Shown here one piece after another: positions 37,830-47,200 of a stretch of 64,000 bases of DNA. Origin of the DNA: Clostridium sp. NkU-1 (GTDB lineage Bacteria; Bacillota_A; Clostridia; Lachnospirales; Lachnospiraceae); NCBI GenBank assembly GCA_001312405.1, contig BBDR01000008.1, positions 62,001-126,000 of the forward strand, in the 5' to 3' direction. The notes beneath the pieces were generated by a model. That model searched no databases and was not told where the DNA came from. It saw only the letters and a program-made list of their open reading frames with translations. Numbering within the stretch: position 1 is the stretch's first letter; each line of letters opens with the position of its first letter. The translations under genes and the position numbers were made by a program.

Positions 37830-40155
37830 TCATTCCATAAAAGCCAGAACCAGACTTACCGCATACAACAGTAAAATCAAGCCATCTGTGATCGTGAATA
37901 CAATGATCAGTTTCTTATGAAACGCACGGTTCTTCCAGGTAATCAGGCACATGATAAGGGAGGGGATAACCAGAAGCACACTGACTACTATCAGGGGAAA
38001 TATTATTAACGTGGCAATTGTGATACCGGATAAAATTATTGCCCATAATTCCTGTTTTCCCATTGGACTTTTTTTGTTTTTTTATGTCGGGAGCAAGGTG
38101 GTTCGTTTCTAAACTAACCGTTTTAGGTGCTTGAGATGCTTCTAGGCTCTTCCTTGGTTCATTTGCTTCTCTCACCTGCGTATGCGGATTAAGACCGAGA
38201 CCTGTTATTAATCCCTCCACGATCTTATTCAGTGGCATACTGTCGGACAGCTTCCATTTTATCTGTTTCTTATCATCTAACATAATTTCAAGGTTATTTC
38301 CATTGACCACTTTTACGTTTGATATCTTTTCAAGCTCTATACTGCAGTTTGAAAGAGATATCATGTTCATCAGATTGTAAATGAACTTTTCTGTGATCAC
38401 AAGTCCTTTAATTTTGCCTTTCGCCGCTTCATTGTATACCGCAATGACATAAGGCTCCTTCTCAGCTGCCAGGATATTTTTATTTTTGATTGCTAGATTA
38501 GCCTCTTCCAAAAACTGGCTACTTCCATATACAGATAAATCAGGCACCTCATATTTTTGAAAGGAAGCTTTTAACCGTTCTCCCCGTCTAAATGCTTCCG
38601 TATTCTCATGTTCCTTTAACCAGTCCAGTTTCTCTTTTAGCTCAAGCACCCTCTGTTTTATTTCATCATCATGAAATTCGATCCCTTCTAACTGGACTAT
38701 TTTTTTGACTTAATTTACCACTCTCATAGTCTGCAAAGCCCGTACCGTATGTAAATATCTTGAAAGCTCTTAAGCTCGGCTCTGTAACGGTTCGCTTCTG
38801 CCAGTGTCTGAAAGCTCCTCTTTTCCACAACGCAGGCTTTTTCATACCCCTTTTTCAACAATGACAGCAAAGAAGAAAGCTCTTTATAGAAATCCATCTG
38901 TTGACATCTGTCAAATTTCCCGGCAATGGCCCAGCTATTTGATGAATCCAGTACATGGTATTGATTGCAAATCAACGTGATACTTTCTTTCATTTCCTCC
39001 AGTTTTTCGCTGGCTGCATCAGAAATCAGATGCAGAATACCTTGTTCATCCTTATATCTTATCCGGATTTCCAGACAGGAAAGTGCGATGACCGTATAAA
39101 GCGACATGGCATTCGAATACTGGTTCTCATGAGGAAGCAGAATTCCATTCTCATCCATATAGTCATAGGCAATGGCTTTTTCTTTTACTATATCATAGCC
39201 ATTCTTGGCACTGATTTTCTGATGGTAGGAAGCTTCCATGATAAAATTCATTTCAGCAAATGCCCACCAGGCAAATTGCCTCGGGCATATGAATTGAGTC
39301 AACTCCTTGACCTCATGAAAATCAACTTCCATAGAACTGTAATTATTTAACAGGAATACCCACGCCTCGTCAGCCAGCGGTGTCGTCTCTATGATCTGCC
39401 TGATCAGTTCATATGTTTCATCCCAGCTGTCTATTTTTTTTCTATATTAGCCAGAATGCTGTCTACCTTATCATAATCACAATCAATAACACTGGAAGTA
39501 TCCGTTCCCAAATGTTTTTCAAAGATACCCAGGATACAGGCCGGTAATACATTTCCTACGGTAATGAGCACGATATCCGCAAGGCTTTCCAAGTTCTGAG
39601 CATTATTCAAAGCATTCTTTTCATTTTCAAACTTTGCATTGTCCATGATATCGGTAAAAGTATCCCCTACTCCCCGCACCATACCGGTGGCTGCATTCAT
39701 GGCTCCGGCCTTTAAGCTTCCTTTAATGGCCCCGCCGATTCCAAAGCCGCCGCCCTGCCATTTTGACCGGTTATCACGTTCCAGTTTCTTCAACGCATCA
39801 TATTGCCCTTTCGCTTCCTTTAGTTCCGAATATCTTTTCAGCAATTCCCGGTATTCGGAAGTATTCTCGTAGATCAGATTGTCAAAATCTGCTTTGAGCC
39901 GGGCAACGCTATATTCATAAATCTTCGCCTTAACAAGGAGATCGATTCCCCGCTCAATCTCCTCATCAATACACTTCTGCCATAAATGGGTGCCTGGGTC
40001 AGAACCTCTTCAATGGATTTGCAGTTCTCCATGGCTTTCACAAATTTTTCTTTTGCAGTCACTGCATGGTCCTGAAAATAATTCACACAAAGCAGGCAGG
40101 ATTCGGCATCCTCATTGTATACGACTTTACCTTTTCCCAACGGAAAAACTTTCAT
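37830..40155 (-). CDS. Large unknown protein: glycine zipper, TPR-like helices, PH-like domain, C-terminal membrane segments
   Basis: Five frames join to about 770 residues. The N-terminus (MKVFPLGKGKVVYNEDAESC) is followed by helices. Next come a Gly/Ala-rich stretch (GGGFGIGGAIKGSLKAGAMN), TPR-like helices (SWDETYELIRQIIETTPLAD), a long helical region, then a PH-like beta segment (EPYVIAVYNEAAKGKIKGLV; ISNVKVVNGNNLEIML) and two or three membrane segments (IILSGITIATLIIFPLIVVS). Breaks are near 39990, 39875, 39431, 38705 and 38060. It is coupled (ATGA) to a small gene and lies in an XRE-controlled operon with zinc-ribbon and DUF697-like proteins. Function unknown. Confidence 0.6.
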
Positions 40156-40337
40156 ACAAACTTGTCCCCTTTCATAATGGATCGTAATTGATTATTGATT
40201 ATCTCCTCTATAATATTTAACTGCATACAAGAACTTTCTAAAATAAGAAAAAGGCCACCGGCTCCTACTGATATGAAAAAGACCTGATCCCCTCCCAATT
40301 CCATGAACCGGAGAGGATTTCTCAGGCCTTTGATCAT
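40152..40337 (-). CDS. 61-residue protein coupled to the large unknown gene
   Basis: Starts MIKGLRNPLRFMELGGDQVF, with a hydrophobic middle (FISVGAGGLFLILESS). Its TGA overlaps the next gene's ATG. No family recognised; coupling is the main support. Confidence 0.5.
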   Translation of the reverse strand: MIKGLRNPLRFMELGGDQVFFISVGAGGLFLILESSCMQLNIIEEIINNQLRSIMKGDKFV

Positions 40338-40385
40338 CTACCGCTATTTATTTTTTAATACTTCACATTTTTTTCCCATTCTTTT

Positions 40386-40517
40386 TCAGCCTTTTTTCTC
40401 TTCCTTTTTATCCAGCGGGCGGAGCACGTTATGACTGCCGGTATATAAATCGGTTTTCGGCGGCTTCCGGTTCGTTGGTTTTACGAAATTGTCAAGCATC
40501 TTCACGATCATTCTCAT
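40386..40517 (-). CDS. 43-residue basic protein
   Basis: ATG 40517 overlaps the stop of the gene upstream (ATGA). It reads MRMIVKMLDNFVKPTNRKPP then TDLYTGSHNVLRPLDKKEEK. One base fewer in the A run would extend it by AEKEWEKNVKY. No function known. Confidence 0.45.
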   Translation of the reverse strand: MRMIVKMLDNFVKPTNRKPPKTDLYTGSHNVLRPLDKKEEKKG

Positions 40518-40876
40518 TCACCTGCCTGTTTTTCAAATTCCTTTGCCAGAATCCAGCCGATTGTTTCTGTCAGCACACCCGCCGTAGTCGCATTGACTAC
40601 ATTTCCAACTCCAGGAAGCCAGCCGATTAAAAGCTGGGAAGCAGTTCTTCCGACCGTTGCAGCCGCAGCTGACGCTAACGCTGCTTTGGCAGCGCTTTCC
40701 CCAAGAGTCAGGTCAAAGACCTTTCCCAGAGAGATCGTCATGGTAAGCTGGATTGGGGTAATGATCAGATTATCACTTCCCGGCACCTATGCCAGTCCCG
40801 CCCCAACACCGCCGGCCGCCGCACTGGCAGAATGAATGATTGCATGACATTTTGCTTTTTGATTATCAGTCATCAT
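40514..40876 (-). CDS. DUF697/EcsC-like small membrane-associated protein with in-frame TAG
   Basis: From ATG 40876 (GGAGG upstream) it reads MTDNQKAKCHAIIHSASAAA and GGVGAGLA, meets a TAG at 40787-40789, and continues VPGSDNLIITPIQLTMTISL to GWILAKEFEKQAGE, about 120 residues. Relatives have Gln at the stop position (AQ(V/I)PGSD), so CAG to TAG or a base error. The family's SESAAKAAL and GWxPGxGNxxNA motifs are clear. Thought to be GTPase-associated or membrane-peripheral; role unknown. Confidence 0.65.
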
Positions 40877-40896
40877 TTGTTCCTCCCTTACATTGT

Positions 40897-41097
40897 TCAT
40901 TCGTAGCGGGCGCCGCAGGTCCGGCATTTGTTATCAAATACCGTGAACTGTCCACAATTGACACATTTTTGACCTTTTCCACCTTTTCCCGCATTCACTG
41001 GTAGAACCATCTTATATCCGCATTTCGAACACTGCCGCCCATTCACCGTTTCAAAAAAGGTAAATTGTCCACAACTGGGGCATAACTTACCTGCCAT
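40897..41097 (-). CDS. Double zinc-ribbon protein, 66 residues
   Basis: Two zinc ribbons: CPSCGQ...CSKCGYK and CVNCGQ...CRTCG, joined by a Gly/Lys linker. Clear GGAGG upstream. First gene of the minus-strand operon down to about 37.8 kb and divergent from an XRE regulator, with which it shares palindromic operators. Possibly an adaptor for protein or nucleic acid binding. Confidence 0.75.
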   Translation of the reverse strand: MAGKLCPSCGQFTFFETVNGRQCSKCGYKMVLPVNAGKGGKGQKCVNCGQFTVFDNKCRTCGARYE

Positions 41098-41130
41098 ATC
41101 GTTTCCTCCCTTGCATTCACATACATATGT

Positions 41131-41152
41131 ATATATCGTATTTACGATATAT
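41131..41152. promoter_or_regulatory. Palindromic operator in the divergent promoter region
   Basis: ATATATCGTA and its exact complement are separated by TT. A weaker CGATA...TATCG copy lies at 41193-41208. The position between the zinc-ribbon operon and the XRE gene suggests the regulator binds here and controls both. Confidence 0.65.
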
Positions 41153-41237
41153 ATTATACGGCTTTTTTCCGTCTATTGTCTATCAGTTTTTTCGATATAT
41201 CATTATCGCATATATGAATGGTTGGGAGGTATTTTCC

Positions 41238-41552
41238 TTGTTTGATGTTTTAGGCAGAATTACAGAATTAAGAACAGAAAGAAAATGGACGGTTTACAAG
41301 TTGTCAAAGCTTTCCGGCATTCCGCAATCAACAATCGCGACCTGGTATCAAAAAAACTTACAGCCGCCTGTAGATAAATTAGAGCTTCTTTGTGAAACAT
41401 TCGAAATCTCTCTTTCCGATTTTTTCAGCATTGGGGACAAAAAGCAGCTGACCGGGCAGCAATTGCTGATCTTAACAAAATGGGGGATCTTGACCCCTTC
41501 AAAAAGACAGGCTGTTCTGGAAATCCTGGACCTGCTCATCCAGGAGGATTAA
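41238..41552 (+). CDS. XRE family transcriptional regulator
   Basis: TTG start at 41238, eight bases after GGGAGG, gives 104 residues. The helix-turn-helix is complete (LRTERKWTVYKLSKLSGIPQ and STIATWYQK), followed by a C-terminal helix (PSKRQAVLEILDLLIQE). Divergent from the zinc-ribbon operon with shared operators; likely autoregulator and operon regulator. Confidence 0.85.
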   Translation: MFDVLGRITELRTERKWTVYKLSKLSGIPQSTIATWYQKNLQPPVDKLELLCETFEISLSDFFSIGDKKQLTGQQLLILTKWGILTPSKRQAVLEILDLLIQED

Positions 41553-41714
41553 ATACTGCCATAGAATAAATAGGGAGGCTCCTGCCTACTATGGCTGTAG
41601 ACAAAATAATTTATATCTTAAAGTACTTTATATTGTGATAATAAATATACAGTACTTTATTTTTAATATCATTTCTGTTATTCTTAAATAAATCTTGAAT
41701 TTGAAGGAACCAAT

Positions 41715-42573
41715 ATGAGCAAAAAAGAATCAGATGGAAAAGTGTATTTGGTCTATAAAGACCGAGATAATCACGTGAATACAAAAGTAAACGAAGAAGG
41801 TAGAAAATCAGCTCTCCAGTTTGATGATAAAGGCAATAAGTTGAACGGTCCCGTTGAACTTGAAGAGGTGGATATTGATGAAATTATAGCAAGCCGAACA
41901 CCTAAAGAAATGAATCCATATATACAGCTTATTTTGGAAGAGATCGTTGCCCCTGCTATAAGATATGGGTTTGAAGTAGGTACTGATAAACTAATCTCTT
42001 ACCTTTCAGAAAAGGGAATCCCATCAGCAAAACAAGCAATAAAGAAATTTGCACAAAACAAAAAGGGGTATATGGAAGGTATAAAAGACGGACTGGCTGG
42101 CAAAGAAATTAAAGCAAGCAGACTGTTGCGTGAAGCAGAAGAAAAGAAATTAACTACACCAGTTGGAGCGGAAAAAGTTAAAGAACAAGATTTCGAGAAA
42201 GAGTTTCATAGCCCAGAAGAGATTCAGCAAGTTATAAATAGTTTAAAGAAGAGTGTTCTTGTCACAGCAACTTGCATAAGAATTTTAACGAACACCATAG
42301 TTTCAGATGATGGAACAGACCCAGAAAAACTTGAAGCATCGAAGAAACAGTTGGAAGAATTAGGGGCAAAGGAGGTAATGAACCAGATCAGCCTTATGCT
42401 CGAAGAAAAAAAACAGAAACCTTTTGGATGAAAGTTCATGCATAGTTCTGTCAGCTTTCCAGCATGGAAATTTAATTGTTGGAGGAGAAACAGTTCCAAT
42501 TGCTAAGTATATTGATTGTAGCAGTAAAGAAAGAAATCTTGAAATGACTGGATTATTCCAAATTACAGATTAA
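41715..42573 (+). CDS. Unknown protein, one frameshift
   Basis: About 286 residues. Starts MSKKESDGKVYLVYKDRDNH, helical middle (IVAPAIRYGFEVGTDKLISY), and after a break in A8 42407-42414 ends in a beta-rich part (SCIVLSAFQHGNLIVGGETV, GLFQITD). No domain recognised. AT-rich, plus strand, ahead of the GmrSD-like gene. Confidence 0.6.
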
Positions 42574-42741
42574 AAAGATATTAATAGAACATCAGTTATT
42601 AAAAATTGTCTGTCACCTTGTATCTTTATACAATAACTGAATATGAAAGTTATTAAACGAAGAATTACTTCATAGAAGAAATCAAAGAGGTTATCGAGCT
42701 TGTGGAGGAAAAAGAGAACGAAAACGGAGGTATGTAACAAT

Positions 42742-44485
42742 ATGGCTTTCCAAACACCATTAACAATTATCGAGATAATCAATGACATTCACGCAAAGAA
42801 ATACCTGTTGCCGTCCATACAGCGTGAATTTGTATGGAGCCAGGAGCAGATAATCAGGCTGTTTGACAGCTTAATGCGGGACTATCCGATCAATGCTTTT
42901 CTCTTTTGGAAAGTACCGAAAGAGAAGGCATCAGAATTCAAGTTTTATGAATTCATTCGCAACTTTCATGAGAAAAAGCAGCGTCATAATCCGCCTGCCA
43001 ATATCAGCGGGAGTGATGACATTATGGCGGTTCTGGATGGTCAGCAGCGGCTTACTTCTCTCTATATCGCTCTTAAAGGCTCCTATGCTGCCAAACTCCC
43101 CTATAAGCGGTGGGACAATCCAAGCGCATTTCCGGAAAAACGCCTGTACTTAAACCTTCTCTCAAAATCCGATGAGGAGGACTTGGAGTATGACTTTGCA
43201 TTTTTGACAAAAGATGAATCAAAAAAAAGCTGATGATGACCATCATTGGTTTCTTGTCGGAGATATGCTGGATTTGAAAGAGCAGGATGAGGTGAATGAC
43301 TACCTTATCAGCACGGATATTATGCAGAACCCGGATAAGGAAAAGGGAAGATTTGCAAACAGGGCTTTGTTTCGCTTACATAAGGTAATCCACATCAATC
43401 AGAGCATCAGCTATTATTTGGAGCAAAACTCTGAACTGGATAAGGTGCTGAATATCTTTATCCGAGTAAACAGCGGTGGCACGACACTTTCTTATTCTGA
43501 CCTCCTTCTTTCTTTTGCCACGGCACAATGGGAACATAAAGACGCACGGGAAGAAATAAACAGGTTTGTTGATGAAATTAATGAGATCGGACGTGGGTTC
43601 AACATCGGCAAGGATATTGTTCTGAAAGCCTGTCTTGTTCTTTGTGATATGCAGAACATCACATTCAAGGTAGACAACTTCAACCGCACCAATATGCTGA
43701 AAATTGAATCCGAGTGGGATAATATCACGAAAGCCATTCGAGGTGCGGTTTCTCTTGTCAGCGGGTTTGGATTCAGCAGGGAAAATATCACATCAAACAA
43801 TCTTTTTATCCCGATTGCCTATTATCTGAAAACAATTGGCCTACCGAACAACTTCGATACTTCATCAGCTACTGTCGCTGACAGGAGGGTCATTAAGAAA
43901 TGGTTTGTGTCCTCGCTGCTGAAACGTGTTTTTAGTTTTGCACCGGACGGCGTATTAAAACCTATCCGGGATATTATCCGTCAAAACGGAGTAACGGGCT
44001 TTCCTGTTGAAAAAATTACCGAGCATTTCAAAGGATCAAACCGTACATTGCAGTTTACAGAAGATGATTATAATAACCTTCTATGGAACAAATACGGAGA
44101 TAGGGATACGCTGGTGGTGCTGTCTGTTCTCTATCCCTGGGCAGATATGCGAAATCACTTCCATGTTGACCATATGTTCCCTCGAAGCAAGTTTACCAAG
44201 AAGTATCTACGCTCCAAAGGTGTATCTGACGAGCTGATCGCAGAGTTCATAGACAACCGTGATTATATCGGTAACCTGCAGCTATTGGAGGGTATCCCGA
44301 ATATTGAGAAAAGCGACAAGGATTTCGACTTATGGTTAAAAGATACCATTCCTGCCGTCGAGCTTGGTGACTATCGGAAGAAACATTTTATTCCTGATAC
44401 AGGGCTGACTTTTGATAATTTTCTCGTATTCCTTGAGGAGCGGGAAGATATGCTACTTACACGGCTTAAACAGGAATTGCAATAA
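42742..44485 (+). CDS. GmrSD-like type IV restriction enzyme (DUF262-DUF1524), one frameshift
   Basis: About 580 residues. The DUF262 half has the ParB-like motifs QREFVWS and DGQQRLTSLY, which drive NTP hydrolysis. The DUF1524 half has an HNH-type nuclease motif HVDHMFPRS followed by NLQLL. Fused proteins of this kind cut DNA with modified cytosines, as in phages. The break is in the A run near 43220-43226 (DESKK to ADDDHHWFLVG). ATG 42742 follows GGAGG. The 5' spacer codes for the end of an unrelated frame (EEIKEVIELVEEKENENGGM), a remnant of another gene. Confidence 0.88.
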
Positions 44486-44551
44486 CCGCCGTTTAATGGC
44501 TCAGGAGGCCGAACTATTATGAGTAATATGAATAACGACTTGTAGGGGTTC

Positions 44552-44806
44552 ATGTCAAATATTCCTGCTGAAACAATTCGCAAAGCAATTCAAGGAGATA
44601 AAAAGGCTGTAAAAGACGTTTTGGAAGCCTATGAGCCGTACATAACCGAGCAAGCTACCGTAGATAAGGGAACATCCGATGAACATATAGACAAAGATTT
44701 AGCACAGGCTTTGCGGTTGACTATGCTGGAGAATATACCAAAATTTTCGTTGGATAACCCTACGAAAATGCAAGAAAAGAGCACTGAATCAATGGAGGAA
44801 TCTTGA
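44552..44806 (+). CDS. Sigma-factor-like HTH protein of conjugative elements
   Basis: 84 residues, MSNIPAETIRKAIQGDKKAV then VLEAYEPYITEQATV and DLAQALRLTMLENIPKFSL. This matches the Tn916-type HTH_16 (sigma region 2-like) proteins. Intact; its stop overlaps the next start (TGATG). Probably a transcription or replication accessory. Confidence 0.7.
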   Translation: MSNIPAETIRKAIQGDKKAVKDVLEAYEPYITEQATVDKGTSDEHIDKDLAQALRLTMLENIPKFSLDNPTKMQEKSTESMEES

Positions 44807-45460
44807 TGGAAAGCCTAGTTTTTTTGCAAAATTTCCTGTATGAAGTATTATAAAGGGGCAAGTCGGCACGATGTCCCCTATAACGGCGGTTCATTTGTTA
44901 AAGAGAACGGCTATGGTCATGAGGAATATAATTTCTTTGCGCGAAATATTCCCGATGGTTGGGTGGATGATTCCGGATCGGTTACAGGTGGTGATTATTG
45001 TCTTGGCTTTGTTGAAACAAAGAGTACGAATGCCAGCAAAAGTAATCAGCTTCATGTTGAGAAAATTCTTGGGTTTGGTGATAGATTCAAAACAGAGCCA
45101 TGTGTTACCGGAGTGACTGTTGTTTGGTGTGCCACTTCCGACCTGAATGAAACACAAGTTGTTGGTTGGTACAAAAATGCCACAGTATTTCGTGAGTACC
45201 AAACATTTGAAGATGAACATGGTAAAGAACGCTTTTATAATATTCTGTCTCTTTCATCTGACTGCACCCTGCTTCCGCAAGGTACGCGCCACAGACATAT
45301 ATGGAACGTACCGTCAAAGAAATATACAAGGGCATTTGGCTTCGGGCAATCTATGTTGTGGTATGCACAGGAGGAAAAAGCAATGCCGTACTTGCAACGA
45401 CTTACGGACAATATTAGAGACTATGATGGTGAGAACTGGTTATATAATTATCCGGAATAA
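44806..45460 (+). CDS. Unknown protein with GWYKNA motif, probable modification/restriction context, one frameshift
   Basis: ATG 44806 behind GGAGG gives MESLVFxxKFP; one base fewer in the T7 run at 44819-44825 leads toward the main frame MKYYKGASRHDVPYNGGSFV, about 218 residues in all. Conserved-looking parts are GFVETKSTNASKSNQLHVEK, QVVGWYKNATVFREYQTFED and AFGFGQSMLWY. I associate the GWYKNA(T/K)V(Y/F)R motif with restriction-type proteins, sometimes fused to HNH domains, but there is no nuclease motif here. Coupled to the HTH gene and behind the GmrSD-like gene. Confidence 0.5.
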
Positions 45461-45837
45461 TAGCAGGTTACAAGAAGCCGGTCTGTCGGCAATATTTTCA
45501 AATGAAAACGTTTTTGCATACCCCGATCTAAGTTAGACGATTCAGGCGGGATGCTTATGAAATTTATATCATAAATTATCAATAGTTTACGCGCCACTCT
45601 CGGTAAAGGATAGAAAGATTTTATTGCCGGAAGTGGCGCAGGCTTTATTCTTTTGCAGGAAACCAAAACGAATGATCCGCTTGAAATCAGGCTACCGCAA
45701 CATCAAGTGGAACGGAATATATCTGCTCGCGCGGGTATGCGGGTGCTGCTTGCCTTTTTCGGAAGAATCCGAAATCCATTCTTAAAAATACAACTCAGTA
45801 ACCCAAAACCGATTTAAAATTTGTCTTAAAAATGAAT
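45461..45837. other. Remnant-rich spacer before the mobilization genes
   Basis: No complete gene. An open stretch SGAGFILLQETKTNDPLEIR to IRNPFLKIQLSNPKPI ends at 45816 and may be a decayed gene end. GCGCCACT and AGTGGCGC at about 45591 and 45640 could form a hairpin. Confidence 0.35.
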
Positions 45838-46347
45838 TCATTCCATAAGTTCAAATTCTTCCATAGTCAGTTGGATCTGCGGTAAATAACGGTATACGAC
45901 CTGTTTTACATGTATCTTAAACTCATTCAACTCTACCCACGCTCCACTAAACAGCTTTCCGTCTATATAGCTAACTGTATTTTGAACTAGATGGATATGT
46001 ACATGGTCTGTGTCGGAATGAACGCCAAAGCAAATCTGATAACGGTTCCCATAAAATTTAGCAATATCATAAGCCATTCTGTACGCAACGTCTGCGGTAA
46101 TCCCCCACTTGGGATCTGGAGAAATTATGATATGCCTGAGTTGTCTATAATTTCTATCGTTCTTCCCATATGCTTTCTTTACAAATTGCATTTGTTCCAG
46201 CATTTTAGCCGGATCATCAGGATTGGTTCCAATCGCTCCGATATACCCCTTTGTCTTCTCCGGACAAGTTGCATAAGCAATTAAGACTCTTAATGCATTA
46301 CGGTCTCTATACCCGTTTTTCCCTGTTTCTAACTTAACAATGTCCAT
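45838..46347 (-). CDS. Minimal relaxase (MobA/VirD2-like nuclease domain)
   Basis: 169 residues. The HUH metal site is present (HVHIHLVQN) as is the substrate region LRHIIISPDPKWG. Only the nuclease domain exists, so it is much shorter than most MobA proteins, though similar short ones occur in Lachnospiraceae. It would nick oriT to start mobilization. The start overlaps the mobC end. Confidence 0.82.
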   Translation of the reverse strand: MDIVKLETGKNGYRDRNALRVLIAYATCPEKTKGYIGAIGTNPDDPAKMLEQMQFVKKAYGKNDRNYRQLRHIIISPDPKWGITADVAYRMAYDIAKFYGNRYQICFGVHSDTDHVHIHLVQNTVSYIDGKLFSGAWVELNEFKIHVKQVVYRYLPQIQLTMEEFELME

Positions 46348-46629
46348 ATGTTATTCAGCCCTTCCTGTATTTCTTTAATCTTTAATTTTATTGCTTCGGA
46401 AGATTCACTTCCATTCTCTTCCATTATCATAAGATCATTAAGGCTAGCCTGCGTCTGAGTTATCATCCGCACTTTTTCTTCCGGAATTTTTCTCACCCTT
46501 GTTCTGGAATTTAAAGAAGCACGTCTTACATATTCCGAAGCAGTCATACCCGATTTTTCCGCCCCTTTCCTAATCTTCGCATCCTCCTTTTCCGTATAGC
46601 GAATCGTAAGGCTTTTAGATTTTTTTCAT
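46329..46629 (-). CDS. mobC: MobC-like relaxosome accessory protein, one frameshift
   Basis: About 99 residues. ATG 46629 behind GGAGG gives MKK, then after one base fewer in the T/A run at 46620-46626 KSKSLTIRYTEKEDAKIRKG, a ribbon-helix-helix, then SGMTASEYVRRASLNSRTRV and a coiled tail. It binds oriT and helps the relaxase. Confidence 0.8.
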
Positions 46630-46643
46630 ATGACTTTCCTCCT

Positions 46644-46683
46644 ACTAACTATTTTTTTATCTAGTTTTTATCTATTAGTTAGT
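46644..46683. repeat. Inverted repeat upstream of mobC (candidate oriT/operator)
   Basis: ACTAACTA and TAGTTAGT flank 24 AT-rich bases with a repeated TTTTTATCTA; further TAGATA repeats follow up to 46760. Position directly upstream of mobC-relaxase makes it a candidate oriT or MobC operator. The nick site cannot be named. Confidence 0.4.
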
Positions 46684-46901
46684 TAGATATAGTGTTAATT
46701 TTAATATACTTCATCACTCTATTTCCCTTTTGGTACTCATTTCATATTAGATAGATTTATCTATTCTCTTATATACACAGGATAACGATTTTGTCATACA
46801 AAATGCCCTAGCTAAGATTAATTATTCCCGCCTTAAATGATTAAATTTTTATCTTCAACTAACATGCTTATAAAAAAATAAAAGACGAAAGGAAATATTA
46901 T

Positions 46902-47090
46902 ATGTTTGAATCCTACGATGATTTAGTAACAATTGAAGATTTATGTGAGATGCTTGGAATTGGCAAGAATGCTGCCTATGAATTACTCAGAGGGAAAAAG
47001 ATTAAAGCCTTTCACATCGGCCGAGCCTGGAAGGTGCCGAAAAAGGCCGTGGAAGAATACATTATGATAAATGCTAAATTGTCAAAGTAG
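46902..47090 (+). CDS. Excisionase-family helix-turn-helix protein
   Basis: 62 residues, intact: MFESYDDLVTIEDLCEMLGI then GKNAAYELLRGKKIKAFHIG and RAWKVPKKAVEEYI. A MerR-like winged helix (HTH_17), as in recombination directionality factors. AAAGGAAA precedes the ATG. It could be a second Xis or a regulator of the mobilization genes, which are divergent. Confidence 0.8.
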   Translation: MFESYDDLVTIEDLCEMLGIGKNAAYELLRGKKIKAFHIGRAWKVPKKAVEEYIMINAKLSK

Positions 47091-47128
47091 TTTCACAATT
47101 TATATTTTCAAAACATCCCAAGAAAAAA

Positions 47129-47150
47129 CTCCCGCAAAAATATGCGGGAG
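47129..47150 (-). terminator. Terminator of the ATPase gene
   Basis: CTCCCGCA/TGCGGGAG stem followed on the minus strand by six T, about 50 bases after the ATPase stop. It also faces the HTH gene on the other strand. Confidence 0.85.
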
Positions 47151-47200
47151 AACATCAGTACTGTTTTTATTGTTTTTTTTATAGCCGTCTGCCTTTGTTA

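Noticed and set aside
46644..46760. TAGATA-type repeats as a CRISPR array
   Set aside because: Repeats are short, irregular and AT-rich with no spacers; no cas genes in the window.
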